From Mycobacterium sp. (GTDB lineage: Bacteria > Actinomycetota > Actinomycetes > Mycobacteriales > Mycobacteriaceae): a DNA stretch of 59,803 bases. The notes below the pieces were generated by a model, which worked only from the letters and a program-made list of their open reading frames with translations, had not been told where the DNA came from and searched no databases. Below, in pieces: positions 8,497 to 15,906 of the stretch. Made by a program: the position numbers and the translations under genes. Location: NCBI GenBank assembly GCA_020438865.1, contig JAGQTU010000017.1, forward strand, positions 1-59,803, in the 5' to 3' direction. How positions within the stretch are numbered: the stretch's first letter is position 1; each line of letters begins with the position of its first letter.

Positions 8497-8775
8497 ATGG
8501 TGATGCGGAAGCGAGCAACACGAGCGCTGCTGGCGGCCTCCTGTGCCGGGCTTTTCGTCGCTGCGCCGGTCGTCGTCGCCGCCCCGGCGAACGCCTGCCC
8601 GATCGGTCACCTCGCCGATCCCATCACCGGCCGGTGTTACGTCGCCAACAGCGGTGTGCCGACCGTCGGCGGAATTCCGTGCATCCCCGGCCAGCACCTG
8701 GGCACCTGCCTGAGCATCCTGCAGAACCAATCGCCCCCGGGTGGCGGCCCGCCGCCGGGCGCTCCCTGGCCCTAA
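8497..8775 (+). CDS. Small secreted cysteine-containing protein
   Basis: 92 residues. A positively charged start (MVMRKRATR) and a hydrophobic stretch lead to an AxA site near residue 33 (PANA), so it is probably cleaved by signal peptidase and exported. The mature part is about 60 residues with four cysteines (C34, and three in GRCY, IPCIP and GTCLS), which could form two disulfides, and ends in a Pro/Gly-rich tail. Such small cysteine proteins are common in mycobacterial secretomes without known function. It begins ten bases after the YqjF-like gene. Confidence 0.7.
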   Translation: MVMRKRATRALLAASCAGLFVAAPVVVAAPANACPIGHLADPITGRCYVANSGVPTVGGIPCIPGQHLGTCLSILQNQSPPGGGPPPGAPWP

Positions 8776-8779
8776 CCGG

Positions 8780-9553
8780 CTACTCCTCGAAGATCGCCAC
8801 CGCCCTGGTCCAGCCCGCCGATGCGGCGTGGACCTTGACCGGGAAGCAGGACACCTCAAACCCGTTGGGCGGCAGCGCTTCCAGGTTGTGCAGCTTCTCG
8901 ATGTGGGAGTAGCCGATGGTGCGCCCGGCGCGATGGTCCTCCCAGATGATCGACGCGTCGTGGTCCTTGGCGTAGCGCTGCGCGGTGTAGGAGAACGGCG
9001 CGTCCCAGCTCCAGGCGTCCGTTCCGGTGAGCCGCACTCCCCGCTCGAGCAGGTACAGCGTGGCGTCCCGGCCCATGCCGCAGCCGGTGCCGACGTAGTC
9101 GGGCTGGCCGTAGCGCGTGCCCGCGCGGGTGTTCACCAGCACGATCTCCAGCGGCGCCAGCGTGTGGCCGATGCGCGCCAACTCCTGCTCCACGTCGGAG
9201 GCTGTGGCGACGTAGCCGTCGGGAAAATGACGGAAGTCCAGCTTGACCGCCGGTTGCAGGCACCACTCCAGCGGCACTTCGTCGATGGTGATCGCCCGCC
9301 TGCCACCGTCCATCGTCGACGCGTAGTGGTACGGCGCGTCCACGTGGGTGCCGTTGTGGGTGGTGACCCGGACGCGTTCGATGGCCCAGCCCTCGCCGTC
9401 GGGCAGGTCCTCGACCTTCGCGCCGGGGAAGAACGAGAGCACCTCGGCCGCGGTCTGCGTGTGGTCGTAATAGTCGATCTCCGGCAGATGCCCGGGCGGA
9501 TCCGAGGCGATACCGGCCTGCAGCGGCACCGAGATGTCGACGAACCTGCGCAT
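8780..9553 (-). CDS. Cyclase-family / kynurenine formamidase-like hydrolase
   Basis: 257-residue metal-dependent hydrolase of the cyclase family (PF04199), which includes bacterial kynurenine formamidases. The hallmark motif HNGTHVDAPYH at residues 66-76 carries the metal-binding His and Asp residues. The substrate cannot be read from sequence; the downstream position in a minus-strand group with a thioesterase and two acyl-CoA dehydrogenases suggests a role in opening a ring or hydrolysing an amide or ester during catabolism. Nine bases separate it from the thioesterase gene, so co-transcription is likely. Confidence 0.82.
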   Translation of the reverse strand: MRRFVDISVPLQAGIASDPPGHLPEIDYYDHTQTAAEVLSFFPGAKVEDLPDGEGWAIERVRVTTHNGTHVDAPYHYASTMDGGRRAITIDEVPLEWCLQPAVKLDFRHFPDGYVATASDVEQELARIGHTLAPLEIVLVNTRAGTRYGQPDYVGTGCGMGRDATLYLLERGVRLTGTDAWSWDAPFSYTAQRYAKDHDASIIWEDHRAGRTIGYSHIEKLHNLEALPPNGFEVSCFPVKVHAASAGWTRAVAIFEE

Positions 9554-9562
9554 CGCACTCCC

Positions 9563-10408
9563 CTACGTCATCGTCTTCGGCCGGAAGGATTCCGCCGGGT
9601 TCACCAGGGCCACCGCCATCGCGTTGCCGATCGGACCGTGCTCGTCGAAGATCGCCGCGGCCCCGGACGCCACGCCGTCGTGGCTGCTGTGCAGCAGGGC
9701 CGCGAGCCCGATGTGCGGCCCCTCGGGCAGCCGGGTCAGGCTCAGCGTGTAGTCGGCGTTGATGTAGCGCAATCCGCTTGTGCCCCAATGGGTCAGGGCG
9801 CTAGTGGCGTCAGCAGCCATGGCGGCTTCGACGAACGGGCTGGTGGCTTCCCCCGCCACCAGCGGCCTAAGCTGGCGCACCCAGGCGTACTTGGGCCCGC
9901 CGTCGTGCCATTCGGCGAAGCCGAAGGTGCCGCCCCTGGAGCCCTCTCCCCCGAAGCCCCAGACGAACATCGGCAGGCCGTCGGGCAGGGGGCCGGGATC
10001 GGGCGGCAGGGGCGGCATCCGGACGTCGGCGGTCCAGATGTCTCCGGTGGGCTGCTCGCCGCGGCGCAGGAACACCGCGCTGGCACGGGACACCACGTCG
10101 TCGTCCTGCACCAACTCGGCGTCGACCAGCCGAATCCGACGGCCTTCCCGCTGCACGGTGGTGCGCACCTCCAGCGGTGCGATCGCGGTGGGCCGCAACA
10201 GGTCGACCGTGAGCCGGGCCGGCTGTAGGTCGTCACCGCCACCCGCCCGTTCGACGGCGCGGGCCAGGATCCCGCCGACGACGTGGCCGCTGATGGTCGG
10301 ACCCCACGGCCCCTGAGCCACCGGGTCGGGGATCAGCACGTCGCCGTCGGCCACGAAGTAGGCCGGCGGGGTGCCGCCGGTCGGGTCTGGTTCCGCCACG
10401 AGGCTCAC
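9563..10408 (-). CDS. Thioesterase-family protein (double hot-dog)
   Basis: 281 residues, the size of TesB-type double hot-dog acyl-CoA thioesterases. The N-terminal half has a GPWGPTISGHVVGGILARAV segment followed by a beta-rich LTVDLLRPTAI stretch, typical of the first hot-dog fold; the C-terminal half (YINADYTLSLTRLP and AAIFDEHGPIGNAMAVALV) matches the second. It probably cleaves or binds an acyl-CoA in the same pathway as the FadE pair upstream. No signal peptide or membrane segment is seen. Confidence 0.78.
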   Translation of the reverse strand: MSLVAEPDPTGGTPPAYFVADGDVLIPDPVAQGPWGPTISGHVVGGILARAVERAGGGDDLQPARLTVDLLRPTAIAPLEVRTTVQREGRRIRLVDAELVQDDDVVSRASAVFLRRGEQPTGDIWTADVRMPPLPPDPGPLPDGLPMFVWGFGGEGSRGGTFGFAEWHDGGPKYAWVRQLRPLVAGEATSPFVEAAMAADATSALTHWGTSGLRYINADYTLSLTRLPEGPHIGLAALLHSSHDGVASGAAAIFDEHGPIGNAMAVALVNPAESFRPKTMT

Positions 10409-10426
10409 CCTAGCGGCGGGGCGTGA

Positions 10427-10771
10427 TCAGCCCGGCTGCACCGCCGCCCGGACGAATTGCTCGCTGCCGTCGGTGGCGGGATCGACGATGCCGTCGAAGT
10501 CGCGGTGCTTGTCCAGGTAGTTCGCCACCAGTTCGCAGACGGGGACGATCCGCTTACCCGCCGAGCGGGTGGCGGCGAGCGCCTCCCCGACCAGGATGGT
10601 GGCCAGGCCGCGGCCCTCGTAGTCGTCGCCGACCTCGGTGTGGTGGAAGATCCGCTGGTCGTCGTGGTCGACGAACGCGGTCAAACCGATTTCGTGGCCG
10701 TCGACGGCGATGGTGAACTTGTCGGCGTGGGCGCGCACGGAGGTCGGTGCGCCGGTCTTGTCGGTGGTCAT
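10427..10771 (-). CDS. GNAT-family N-acetyltransferase (YjdJ type)
   Basis: 114 residues, the short GNAT form. The acetyl-CoA binding loop is visible as EVGDDYEGRGLATILVGEAL (about residues 46-65), followed by KRIVPVCELVANYL, which matches the IxPxCPY-like end of small YjdJ-type acetyltransferases. The substrate is unknown. It lies between the thioesterase gene and the FadE pair on the same strand, 72 bases from the latter, with a hairpin in that gap, so it may be transcribed separately. Confidence 0.82.
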   Translation of the reverse strand: MTTDKTGAPTSVRAHADKFTIAVDGHEIGLTAFVDHDDQRIFHHTEVGDDYEGRGLATILVGEALAATRSAGKRIVPVCELVANYLDKHRDFDGIVDPATDGSEQFVRAAVQPG

Positions 10772-10782
10772 GCGGGCTCCTC

Positions 10783-10807
10783 GGTTCGGGGTGTCGCAAC
10801 ACCAACC
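10783..10807 (-). terminator. Hairpin between FadE pair and GNAT gene
   Basis: GGTT and GGTGT on one side pair with ACACC and AACC on the other around a CGCA loop, a 9-bp stem with a 3-base bulge. It sits between the FadE stop and the GNAT start on the minus strand. It could end or attenuate FadE transcription, but no T-tract follows. Confidence 0.3.
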
Positions 10808-10843
10808 CGGGTACCCACGGCGGGTTCGGTCACCCGACCGACA

Positions 10844-12028
10844 TCAGGGCCGCTGGACCGGCAGCCCGTCGGCCACCCGCACGGCCCCGTCGGCGGTGGC
10901 GGTGTCCAGCACCATCTCGGCGATCCGGTCGCGATGCTGTTCGGCGCTGCCGAGCAGCGCGGCGTCGGTGGCCGCGCGTTTGAAGTACAGGTGCGCCTGG
11001 TGTTCCCAGGTGAAACCGATGCCGCCGTGAATCTGGATGGTGTCGGCGGCGATTCGGCTGAACGCCGCCGAACAGGTGGCCTGCGCGATACTGGCCGACA
11101 GGGCGGGGTCGTCGGAGGCGTCGGTGAGCGCCCAGGCCGCGTGGTAGGCCGTCGACCGGGCGTGCTCGAGGTCGACGAGCATGTCGGCCAGCTTGTGCTT
11201 GATCGCCTGGAAGGAACCGATCTGGCGGCCGAACTGCAGCCGGGACTTGGCGTAGTCGACGGACAGATCCAGCAGATGCTGCGCGGCCCCGACCTGTTCG
11301 ACGGCCAGCAGCGCCGAACCGACCTGCAGCGCATGGCTGATCACTCGCTCCGCCTCGTCGGCCCCGGCCAGCAGCCGCGCGGGCGCGCCGCTCAACTCGA
11401 CGGTGGCCTGCGGGCGGGTCAGGTCGAGGGTGACCAACGGTGTGCGGCTGACCCCGGCCCCGCCGGCGGCCACGGCGTACAGGCCCAGGCCGTCCGGGCC
11501 GACGGCCGCGACCAGCAGTTCGTCGGCGGCGTCGGCGTCGACCACTCGGGGCACCGTGCCCGTGAGGCCGTCGGGCCCGGCGGTCACGGCCAGCGCGTCG
11601 GCGTCGAAGGCGCCGGCCGAATCGGCGACGGCGAACGCGGCGGAGCGGGTGCCCTCCACCAGCTCCCCGAGTAGCGCGTCGCGCGCCTCCGCCGCCGGGC
11701 AGGCCACCAGGGCCGGGATGGCCAGGAACACCGTGCCGTACAGCGGGCCGCAGGCCAGCGCCGCGCCGAACTCCTCGACGGCCACCGCCTGGTCGACCAG
11801 CGAACCGCCCACCCCGCCGTCGGCCTCGGGGACCGACAGACCCAGCACGCCGAGCTCGGAGCCCAACCGGTTCCACACCTTGGCGTCGAACGTAACGTCG
11901 GACTCCATCAGGCGCCGAACGGTCGGCTCGTCGAAGTTGTCGGCGCAGAACTTGCGCACCGCGGTGCGCAGCTGCCGCTGCTCCTCGGTGAACCGGTACT
12001 CAGTGCTCTCAGCCCGCTTCTCAGCCAC
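10844..12028 (-). CDS. Acyl-CoA dehydrogenase FadE, second subunit of a pair
   Basis: 394-residue acyl-CoA dehydrogenase. It has the family's helical N-domain, beta-domain and C-domain, with the segment QIHGGIGFTWEHQAHLYFKR near the C-terminus. That HGGIGFTWEH pattern is typical of the second member of adjacent mycobacterial FadE pairs, which form alpha2-beta2 heterotetramers acting on steroid side-chain CoA esters. The GTG start overlaps the stop of the upstream FadE gene by eight bases, so equal synthesis of both subunits is expected. A KstR-type site lies upstream of the pair. Confidence 0.88.
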   Translation of the reverse strand: MAEKRAESTEYRFTEEQRQLRTAVRKFCADNFDEPTVRRLMESDVTFDAKVWNRLGSELGVLGLSVPEADGGVGGSLVDQAVAVEEFGAALACGPLYGTVFLAIPALVACPAAEARDALLGELVEGTRSAAFAVADSAGAFDADALAVTAGPDGLTGTVPRVVDADAADELLVAAVGPDGLGLYAVAAGGAGVSRTPLVTLDLTRPQATVELSGAPARLLAGADEAERVISHALQVGSALLAVEQVGAAQHLLDLSVDYAKSRLQFGRQIGSFQAIKHKLADMLVDLEHARSTAYHAAWALTDASDDPALSASIAQATCSAAFSRIAADTIQIHGGIGFTWEHQAHLYFKRAATDAALLGSAEQHRDRIAEMVLDTATADGAVRVADGLPVQRP

Positions 12029-13220
12029 GCGGGATCTCCTTCCACGGCATGCCGGCATCGGCGCGCAGGTCCCCCGGCAGGCCCAGCACCCGCTCGCCGA
12101 GGATGTTGCGCATCACCTCCGACGTGCCGCCCTCGATGGTGTTGGCCCGGCTGCGCAGGTAGCGCTGCTGGATCGGGCCGCGCCAGTCGCCGTCCCGGTG
12201 CGCACCGCTCATGGCGTAGCCGTGGTACAGAAGCCCTTCTGCCCCAAGCAGATCCATGCACCACTCGTAGATGCGCTGATTGAGTTCGGCACCTACCATC
12301 TTGCCGATCGAGCCCTCCGGGCCGGGCCCGCCCACGGTGGCCGAGGCGCGGGAGCGCTCCGAGGTCAGCCGCTGGGCTTCGGCCCGCAGCCAGAGCTGGG
12401 TCAGCCGGTCGCGCAGCACCGGGGTCTGCCGTTCGGGGCGCGCGGCCCACAGCGAGACGGCCTCCTCGATCGTGCCCGCGCCGCGGCGGCTGCCGCTGGC
12501 CCCCAGCGCGCTGCGCTCGTTCATCAGCGTGGTCATCGCCACCCGCCAGCCGTCGCCGACCGCGCCCAGGCGATGGGTATCGGGGATGCGGGCGTCGGTG
12601 ATGTAGACCTCGTTGAACTCGGCCTGCCCGGTCATCTGCCGCAACGGCCGGGTCTCCACCCCGGGTGCGTGCATGTCGAGGACGAAGTAGGTCAGGCCCT
12701 TGTGCTTGGGCAGGTCGGGGTTGGAGCGCGCCAGCAGCAGGCCCCACCGGGCCCGGTGGGCCAAGCTGGTCCACACCTTCTGGCCGTTGATGACCCAGTC
12801 GTCCCCGTCCTGGATCGCCGACGTGGCCAGTCCGGCGACGTCGGAGCCGGCGCCCGGCTCGGAGAACAGCTGGCACCAGATGTCCTCGGTGGTGGCCAGT
12901 GGGCGCAGCAGTTGCTTCTTGAGCTCGTCGGACTGGGCGTGCTCGCGGATCGTGGGCGCGGCCATACCGTAACCCATCGGGTTGAGTCCCAGCGGCACCG
13001 GGCCGCCGGCCCCCTGCAGGACCTGATCGGCCACCGCCTGCAGGCCGCGGGACAGGCCCAGCCCACCCTGGCCCTCGGGGAAGTGCACCCAGGACAGCCC
13101 GGCGTCATAGCAGGCACCGAGAAATTCCGGGATCGGGACCTTCTTCGGATCGTGGTCGGCCACGACCCCGCGGGCCAGGTCGGCGACCCGGTCCGCATCC
13201 GCTACTTGCTGGCTGCTCAT
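12021..13220 (-). CDS. Acyl-CoA dehydrogenase FadE, first subunit of a pair
   Basis: 399-residue acyl-CoA dehydrogenase. Visible FAD/substrate motifs are QLFSEPGAGSDVAGL and GQKVWTSLAHRARWGLLLAR, and the C-terminal RANTIEGGTSEVMRNI loop. The start is the ATG encoding MSSQQVADADR; a longer frame upstream has no ribosome site. It is the first gene of the minus-strand unit and faces the DUF1295 gene across a 140-base divergent region with a KstR box. Together with its overlapping partner it probably forms a heterotetramer that introduces a double bond into a CoA-linked, likely sterol-derived substrate. The substrate is inference. Confidence 0.9.
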   Translation of the reverse strand: MSSQQVADADRVADLARGVVADHDPKKVPIPEFLGACYDAGLSWVHFPEGQGGLGLSRGLQAVADQVLQGAGGPVPLGLNPMGYGMAAPTIREHAQSDELKKQLLRPLATTEDIWCQLFSEPGAGSDVAGLATSAIQDGDDWVINGQKVWTSLAHRARWGLLLARSNPDLPKHKGLTYFVLDMHAPGVETRPLRQMTGQAEFNEVYITDARIPDTHRLGAVGDGWRVAMTTLMNERSALGASGSRRGAGTIEEAVSLWAARPERQTPVLRDRLTQLWLRAEAQRLTSERSRASATVGGPGPEGSIGKMVGAELNQRIYEWCMDLLGAEGLLYHGYAMSGAHRDGDWRGPIQQRYLRSRANTIEGGTSEVMRNILGERVLGLPGDLRADAGMPWKEIPRG

Positions 13221-13276
13221 TCCGCCACGATAGGGAACGTGCGCGGATGGGCGGTTGGCAGGGCGTCCCACCGGCC

Positions 13277-13304
13277 TTGACAGCGAACTAGAACCTGTTA
13301 CATT
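13277..13304 (+). promoter_or_regulatory. Consensus promoter overlapped by a KstR-type operator
   Basis: TTGACA (13277-13282), a 16-base spacer and TACATT (13299-13304) form a near-ideal sigma-A promoter for the DUF1295 gene. The 14-base sequence TAGAACCTGTTACA at 13289-13302 fits every fixed position of the published KstR consensus TNNAACNNGTTNNA and covers the spacer end and the -10. A repressor there would block the promoter. The divergent FadE pair begins 69 bases away and may share the control. Confidence 0.75.
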
Positions 13305-13360
13305 TTTGCCGCGGTCGGGAGGTCGCGCTGCCGCATGCGGACGTCGCTCGAGGAGGCTGC

Positions 13361-14254
13361 ATGACAGTGCAGATGAGCAAGGGCCGCTCGCTGGCCCTGG
13401 TGACCGTCGCCTACGTGGTCGCCGTCGCGGTGGCCGCCGCCTGGTTGTACTGGGGCCCGGGCACCGGGCGGCTGTGGTTGGACGCGCTGATCGCCGACGT
13501 GCTCGCGACGCTGGTGATCTTCGTATTCAGCCGCGTCTATCGCAATTCCAGCTTCTACGACGCCTTCTGGAGCGTCATCCCGCCGCTGCTGTTGCTGTAC
13601 TGGTGGGCCGAGGGCGGTCTGGGCCTGGGCTCGGTGCGCTGCTGGCTGCTGGCGATCGTGATGTTCTATTGGGCCATCCGCCTGACCGGGAACTGGGTGT
13701 ACGGCTTTCCCGGTCTGCACCATGAGGATTGGCGCTACCCGTTGCTGCGTGACGGCGCCGGACGCTGGGAGTTCCTGGCCGACCTGTTCGGCATCCACCT
13801 GGTGCCCACCGTGCAGGTGTTCCTCGGCATGCTGCCGGTCTACGTCGCGGTGACCCGTCCCGGCGACGGGCTGGTGTGGTTGAGCTGGGTGGCCTTCGTC
13901 GTCGGCATCGCCGCGGTGAGCCTGGAACTGGCCGCCGACACCCAGATGCACCGCTTCGTCGCCGAACGACGGAGCGGGGAGGTGATGGACCGCGGGCTGT
14001 GGAGTTGGTCGCGGCACCCGAACTACCTCGGCGAGCTCGGCTTCTGGTTCTCCATGGCCCTGTTCGGCGTCGCCGCCGCCCCGGCCGACTGGTGGTGGCT
14101 GTTCATCGGTGTCGCCGCGATGCTGGCGATGTTCCTCGGCGCCAGCATCCCGCTGATGGAGAAGCGCAGCCTCGAACGCCGGCCGCGCTACCAGGCCGTC
14201 ATCGACCGGGTGCCCCGGCTAATGCCGCGCCCGCCGCGGCGGACCGCCGGGTGA
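13361..14254 (+). CDS. DUF1295 membrane protein, steroid 5-alpha-reductase fold
   Basis: 297-residue integral membrane protein with about seven hydrophobic segments. The C-terminal half contains MDRGLWSWSRHPNYLGE, the signature of DUF1295 and of the steroid 5-alpha-reductase / isoprenylcysteine methyltransferase superfamily. Many relatives are NADPH-linked reductases of steroid or sterol double bonds; others have no assigned role. AGGAGG lies four bases before the ATG. Its promoter carries a KstR operator, and the next gene, a FAD oxidoreductase, overlaps its stop. This makes a sterol-linked redox role plausible, although neither the substrate nor the direction of reaction is visible. Confidence 0.85.
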   Translation: MTVQMSKGRSLALVTVAYVVAVAVAAAWLYWGPGTGRLWLDALIADVLATLVIFVFSRVYRNSSFYDAFWSVIPPLLLLYWWAEGGLGLGSVRCWLLAIVMFYWAIRLTGNWVYGFPGLHHEDWRYPLLRDGAGRWEFLADLFGIHLVPTVQVFLGMLPVYVAVTRPGDGLVWLSWVAFVVGIAAVSLELAADTQMHRFVAERRSGEVMDRGLWSWSRHPNYLGELGFWFSMALFGVAAAPADWWWLFIGVAAMLAMFLGASIPLMEKRSLERRPRYQAVIDRVPRLMPRPPRRTAG

Positions 14255-15375
14255 GCCGCCCGCGGGTGCTGATCGCCGGCCTGGGCGACAGCGGGCTGCT
14301 CACCGCGATCAAGCTGGCCCGGCACGCCGACGTCGTCGGTATCTCGGTCAAACCGGCCCTGGTCAGCGGGCAGGAACTCGGACTGCGGCTGGCCCGGCCG
14401 AAGGACTGGGCCCGGGACAACTGGATCCCGTTCGAGAAGTTCCGCGGCCTGGACCGGGTCCGCACCGTGCAGGCCACGCTGCAGAGCCTGAACCCGGAGA
14501 AACGCACCGTCACCGCCGAAACCGCCGACGGCACCGGGCTCACCGAGCCGTACGACGTGCTGGTGATCTCCACTGGAGTGAGCAACGGCTTCTGGCGCCG
14601 ACCGACCCTACAGTCGCCCGAGGACGTCGCCGCCGACCTCAGGGCGCCGCACGACACACTCGCGGCTGCCGACTCGGTGATCGTCATCGGCGGCGGCGCC
14701 GCCGCGGTGAGCACCGCCGCCAACCTCGCCGCCACCTGGCCCGACAAGAAGATCGACCTATACTTCCCGGGTGAGCGGCCGTTGCCCGAGCACCACCCCC
14801 GGACCTGGGAACGCCTGCAGCACAGGATGATTCAGCTCGGCGTCGGTCTGCACCCCGGGCACCGTGCGGTGGTGCCGAACGGTTTCGGCTGCGACGAGAT
14901 CACCAGCGATCCGGTGCAGTGGAGCACCGGGCAGCCAGCGGCCGCCGCCGCCGCGGTGATCTGGGCGATCGGCCGGGTGCGACCCAACACCGCCTGGCTG
15001 CCGCCGGAGATGCTCGACGAGCACGGCTTCGTCAAGGTGACCCCGGAACTGCGCGTGTGTGGACACGAGCGGATCTTCGCCATCGGCGACGTCGCGGCGA
15101 CCGACCCGCTACGCGCCTCGGCCCGTGCCCGGGCAGACGGGATGCTGGCGCACAACATCCGGGCCACCCTCGACGGCGGCACCCTGAAGAGCTACCGGGC
15201 GCCGAGGCGGCGCTGGGGCTCGGTGCTCGGCATCCAGCCCGACGGGTTGGAGGTGTTCGCGCCCAACGGCAAGGCGTTCAAGTTCCCGGCCTGGTCGATC
15301 GACCGGGTGCTGATGCCGTGGATCGTGCGCCGCGGCATCTACGGCGGGATTCGCGCGAACCAGCCGCCGCTGTAG
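14251..15375 (+). CDS. FAD-dependent oxidoreductase (NDH-2/AIF-like)
   Basis: 374-residue pyridine nucleotide-disulfide-type oxidoreductase. It has an N-terminal dinucleotide-binding start (VLIAGLGDSGLLTAIKLA), a second nucleotide fold at SVIVIGGGAAAVSTAANLA, and the FAD-closing motif IFAIGDVAATDP near residue 275. No CxxxxC redox pair is seen, so it resembles NDH-2 / AIF-type quinone or carrier reductases. The GTG start overlaps the DUF1295 stop by four bases. It may supply or accept electrons for the membrane reductase next door, but that is inference from coupling. Confidence 0.83.
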   Translation: MSRPRVLIAGLGDSGLLTAIKLARHADVVGISVKPALVSGQELGLRLARPKDWARDNWIPFEKFRGLDRVRTVQATLQSLNPEKRTVTAETADGTGLTEPYDVLVISTGVSNGFWRRPTLQSPEDVAADLRAPHDTLAAADSVIVIGGGAAAVSTAANLAATWPDKKIDLYFPGERPLPEHHPRTWERLQHRMIQLGVGLHPGHRAVVPNGFGCDEITSDPVQWSTGQPAAAAAAVIWAIGRVRPNTAWLPPEMLDEHGFVKVTPELRVCGHERIFAIGDVAATDPLRASARARADGMLAHNIRATLDGGTLKSYRAPRRRWGSVLGIQPDGLEVFAPNGKAFKFPAWSIDRVLMPWIVRRGIYGGIRANQPPL

Positions 15376-15531
15376 CGGCGAATGAAACGTTGCCGGCTGC
15401 GCGGCGGAGGAGGGCCATCCCGCCCCGCTTACCCTGCCGAACCCACCCTTGCCAACCGGGCGAACGGGGTGCCAACCATGTTTGCTGCGGACGCCGCATT
15501 CCGGTGGACGGGTGACCGCCGAAAAGCTGGA

Positions 15532-15560
15532 TTGACGCAGGTAGTGGTACTCGACATACT
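15532..15560 (+). promoter_or_regulatory. Promoter of the EccB/EccC module, probably leaderless
   Basis: TTGACG (15532-15537), a 17-base spacer and CATACT (15555-15560) resemble a sigma-A promoter. The expected transcription start, about seven bases after the -10, coincides with the ATG at 15567, and no ribosome site precedes that ATG. A leaderless transcript, common in mycobacteria, is the simplest reading. The rest of the 191-base gap (15376-15566) holds nothing else I recognise. Confidence 0.5.
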
Positions 15561-15566
15561 GACCTG

Positions 15567-15884
15567 ATGGGGGTTCCCGGTGATGCGGGTGAGCTTAGCG
15601 GCAGGGATCTGGTCGATGCCGTCCTGCGCGAACTGAGCGAGGCCGCCGACCGGTGGGAGGCAATCGTCGCTCAGGCGGAGACCACGACCTACAGCGTCGA
15701 TTTGGGGGACATCCGTGCGGTCGCGAACTCCGACGGGAAACTCGTCGAGTTGACCCTGCATCCCGCGGTCATGACCGACTACAGCCACGGTGAACTCGCC
15801 GACCGGTTGAACCTCGCCTTCACCGCCCTGCGCGAGGAGGCGCAGGCGGACTACGAAACCAGATACGGCGGCCGACTCCGATGA
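15567..15884 (+). CDS. YbaB/EbfC-like small protein (EspL-like)
   Basis: 105-residue acidic protein: a helical N-terminus, a short beta core (TTTYSVDLGDIRAVANSDGKLVELTL) and a C-terminal helix. This order matches the YbaB/EbfC fold, the fold of EspL-type accessory proteins found in ESX loci. Sequence similarity to EspL is too weak to name it. It is the first gene of a three-gene unit, 22 bases before eccB, so a role with EccB/EccC, perhaps as chaperone or regulator, is likely. Alternatively it may bind DNA like other YbaB proteins. Confidence 0.65.
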   Translation: MGVPGDAGELSGRDLVDAVLRELSEAADRWEAIVAQAETTTYSVDLGDIRAVANSDGKLVELTLHPAVMTDYSHGELADRLNLAFTALREEAQADYETRYGGRLR

Positions 15885-15906
15885 CCCGGGACGGGAGCCG
15901 CTGCCG

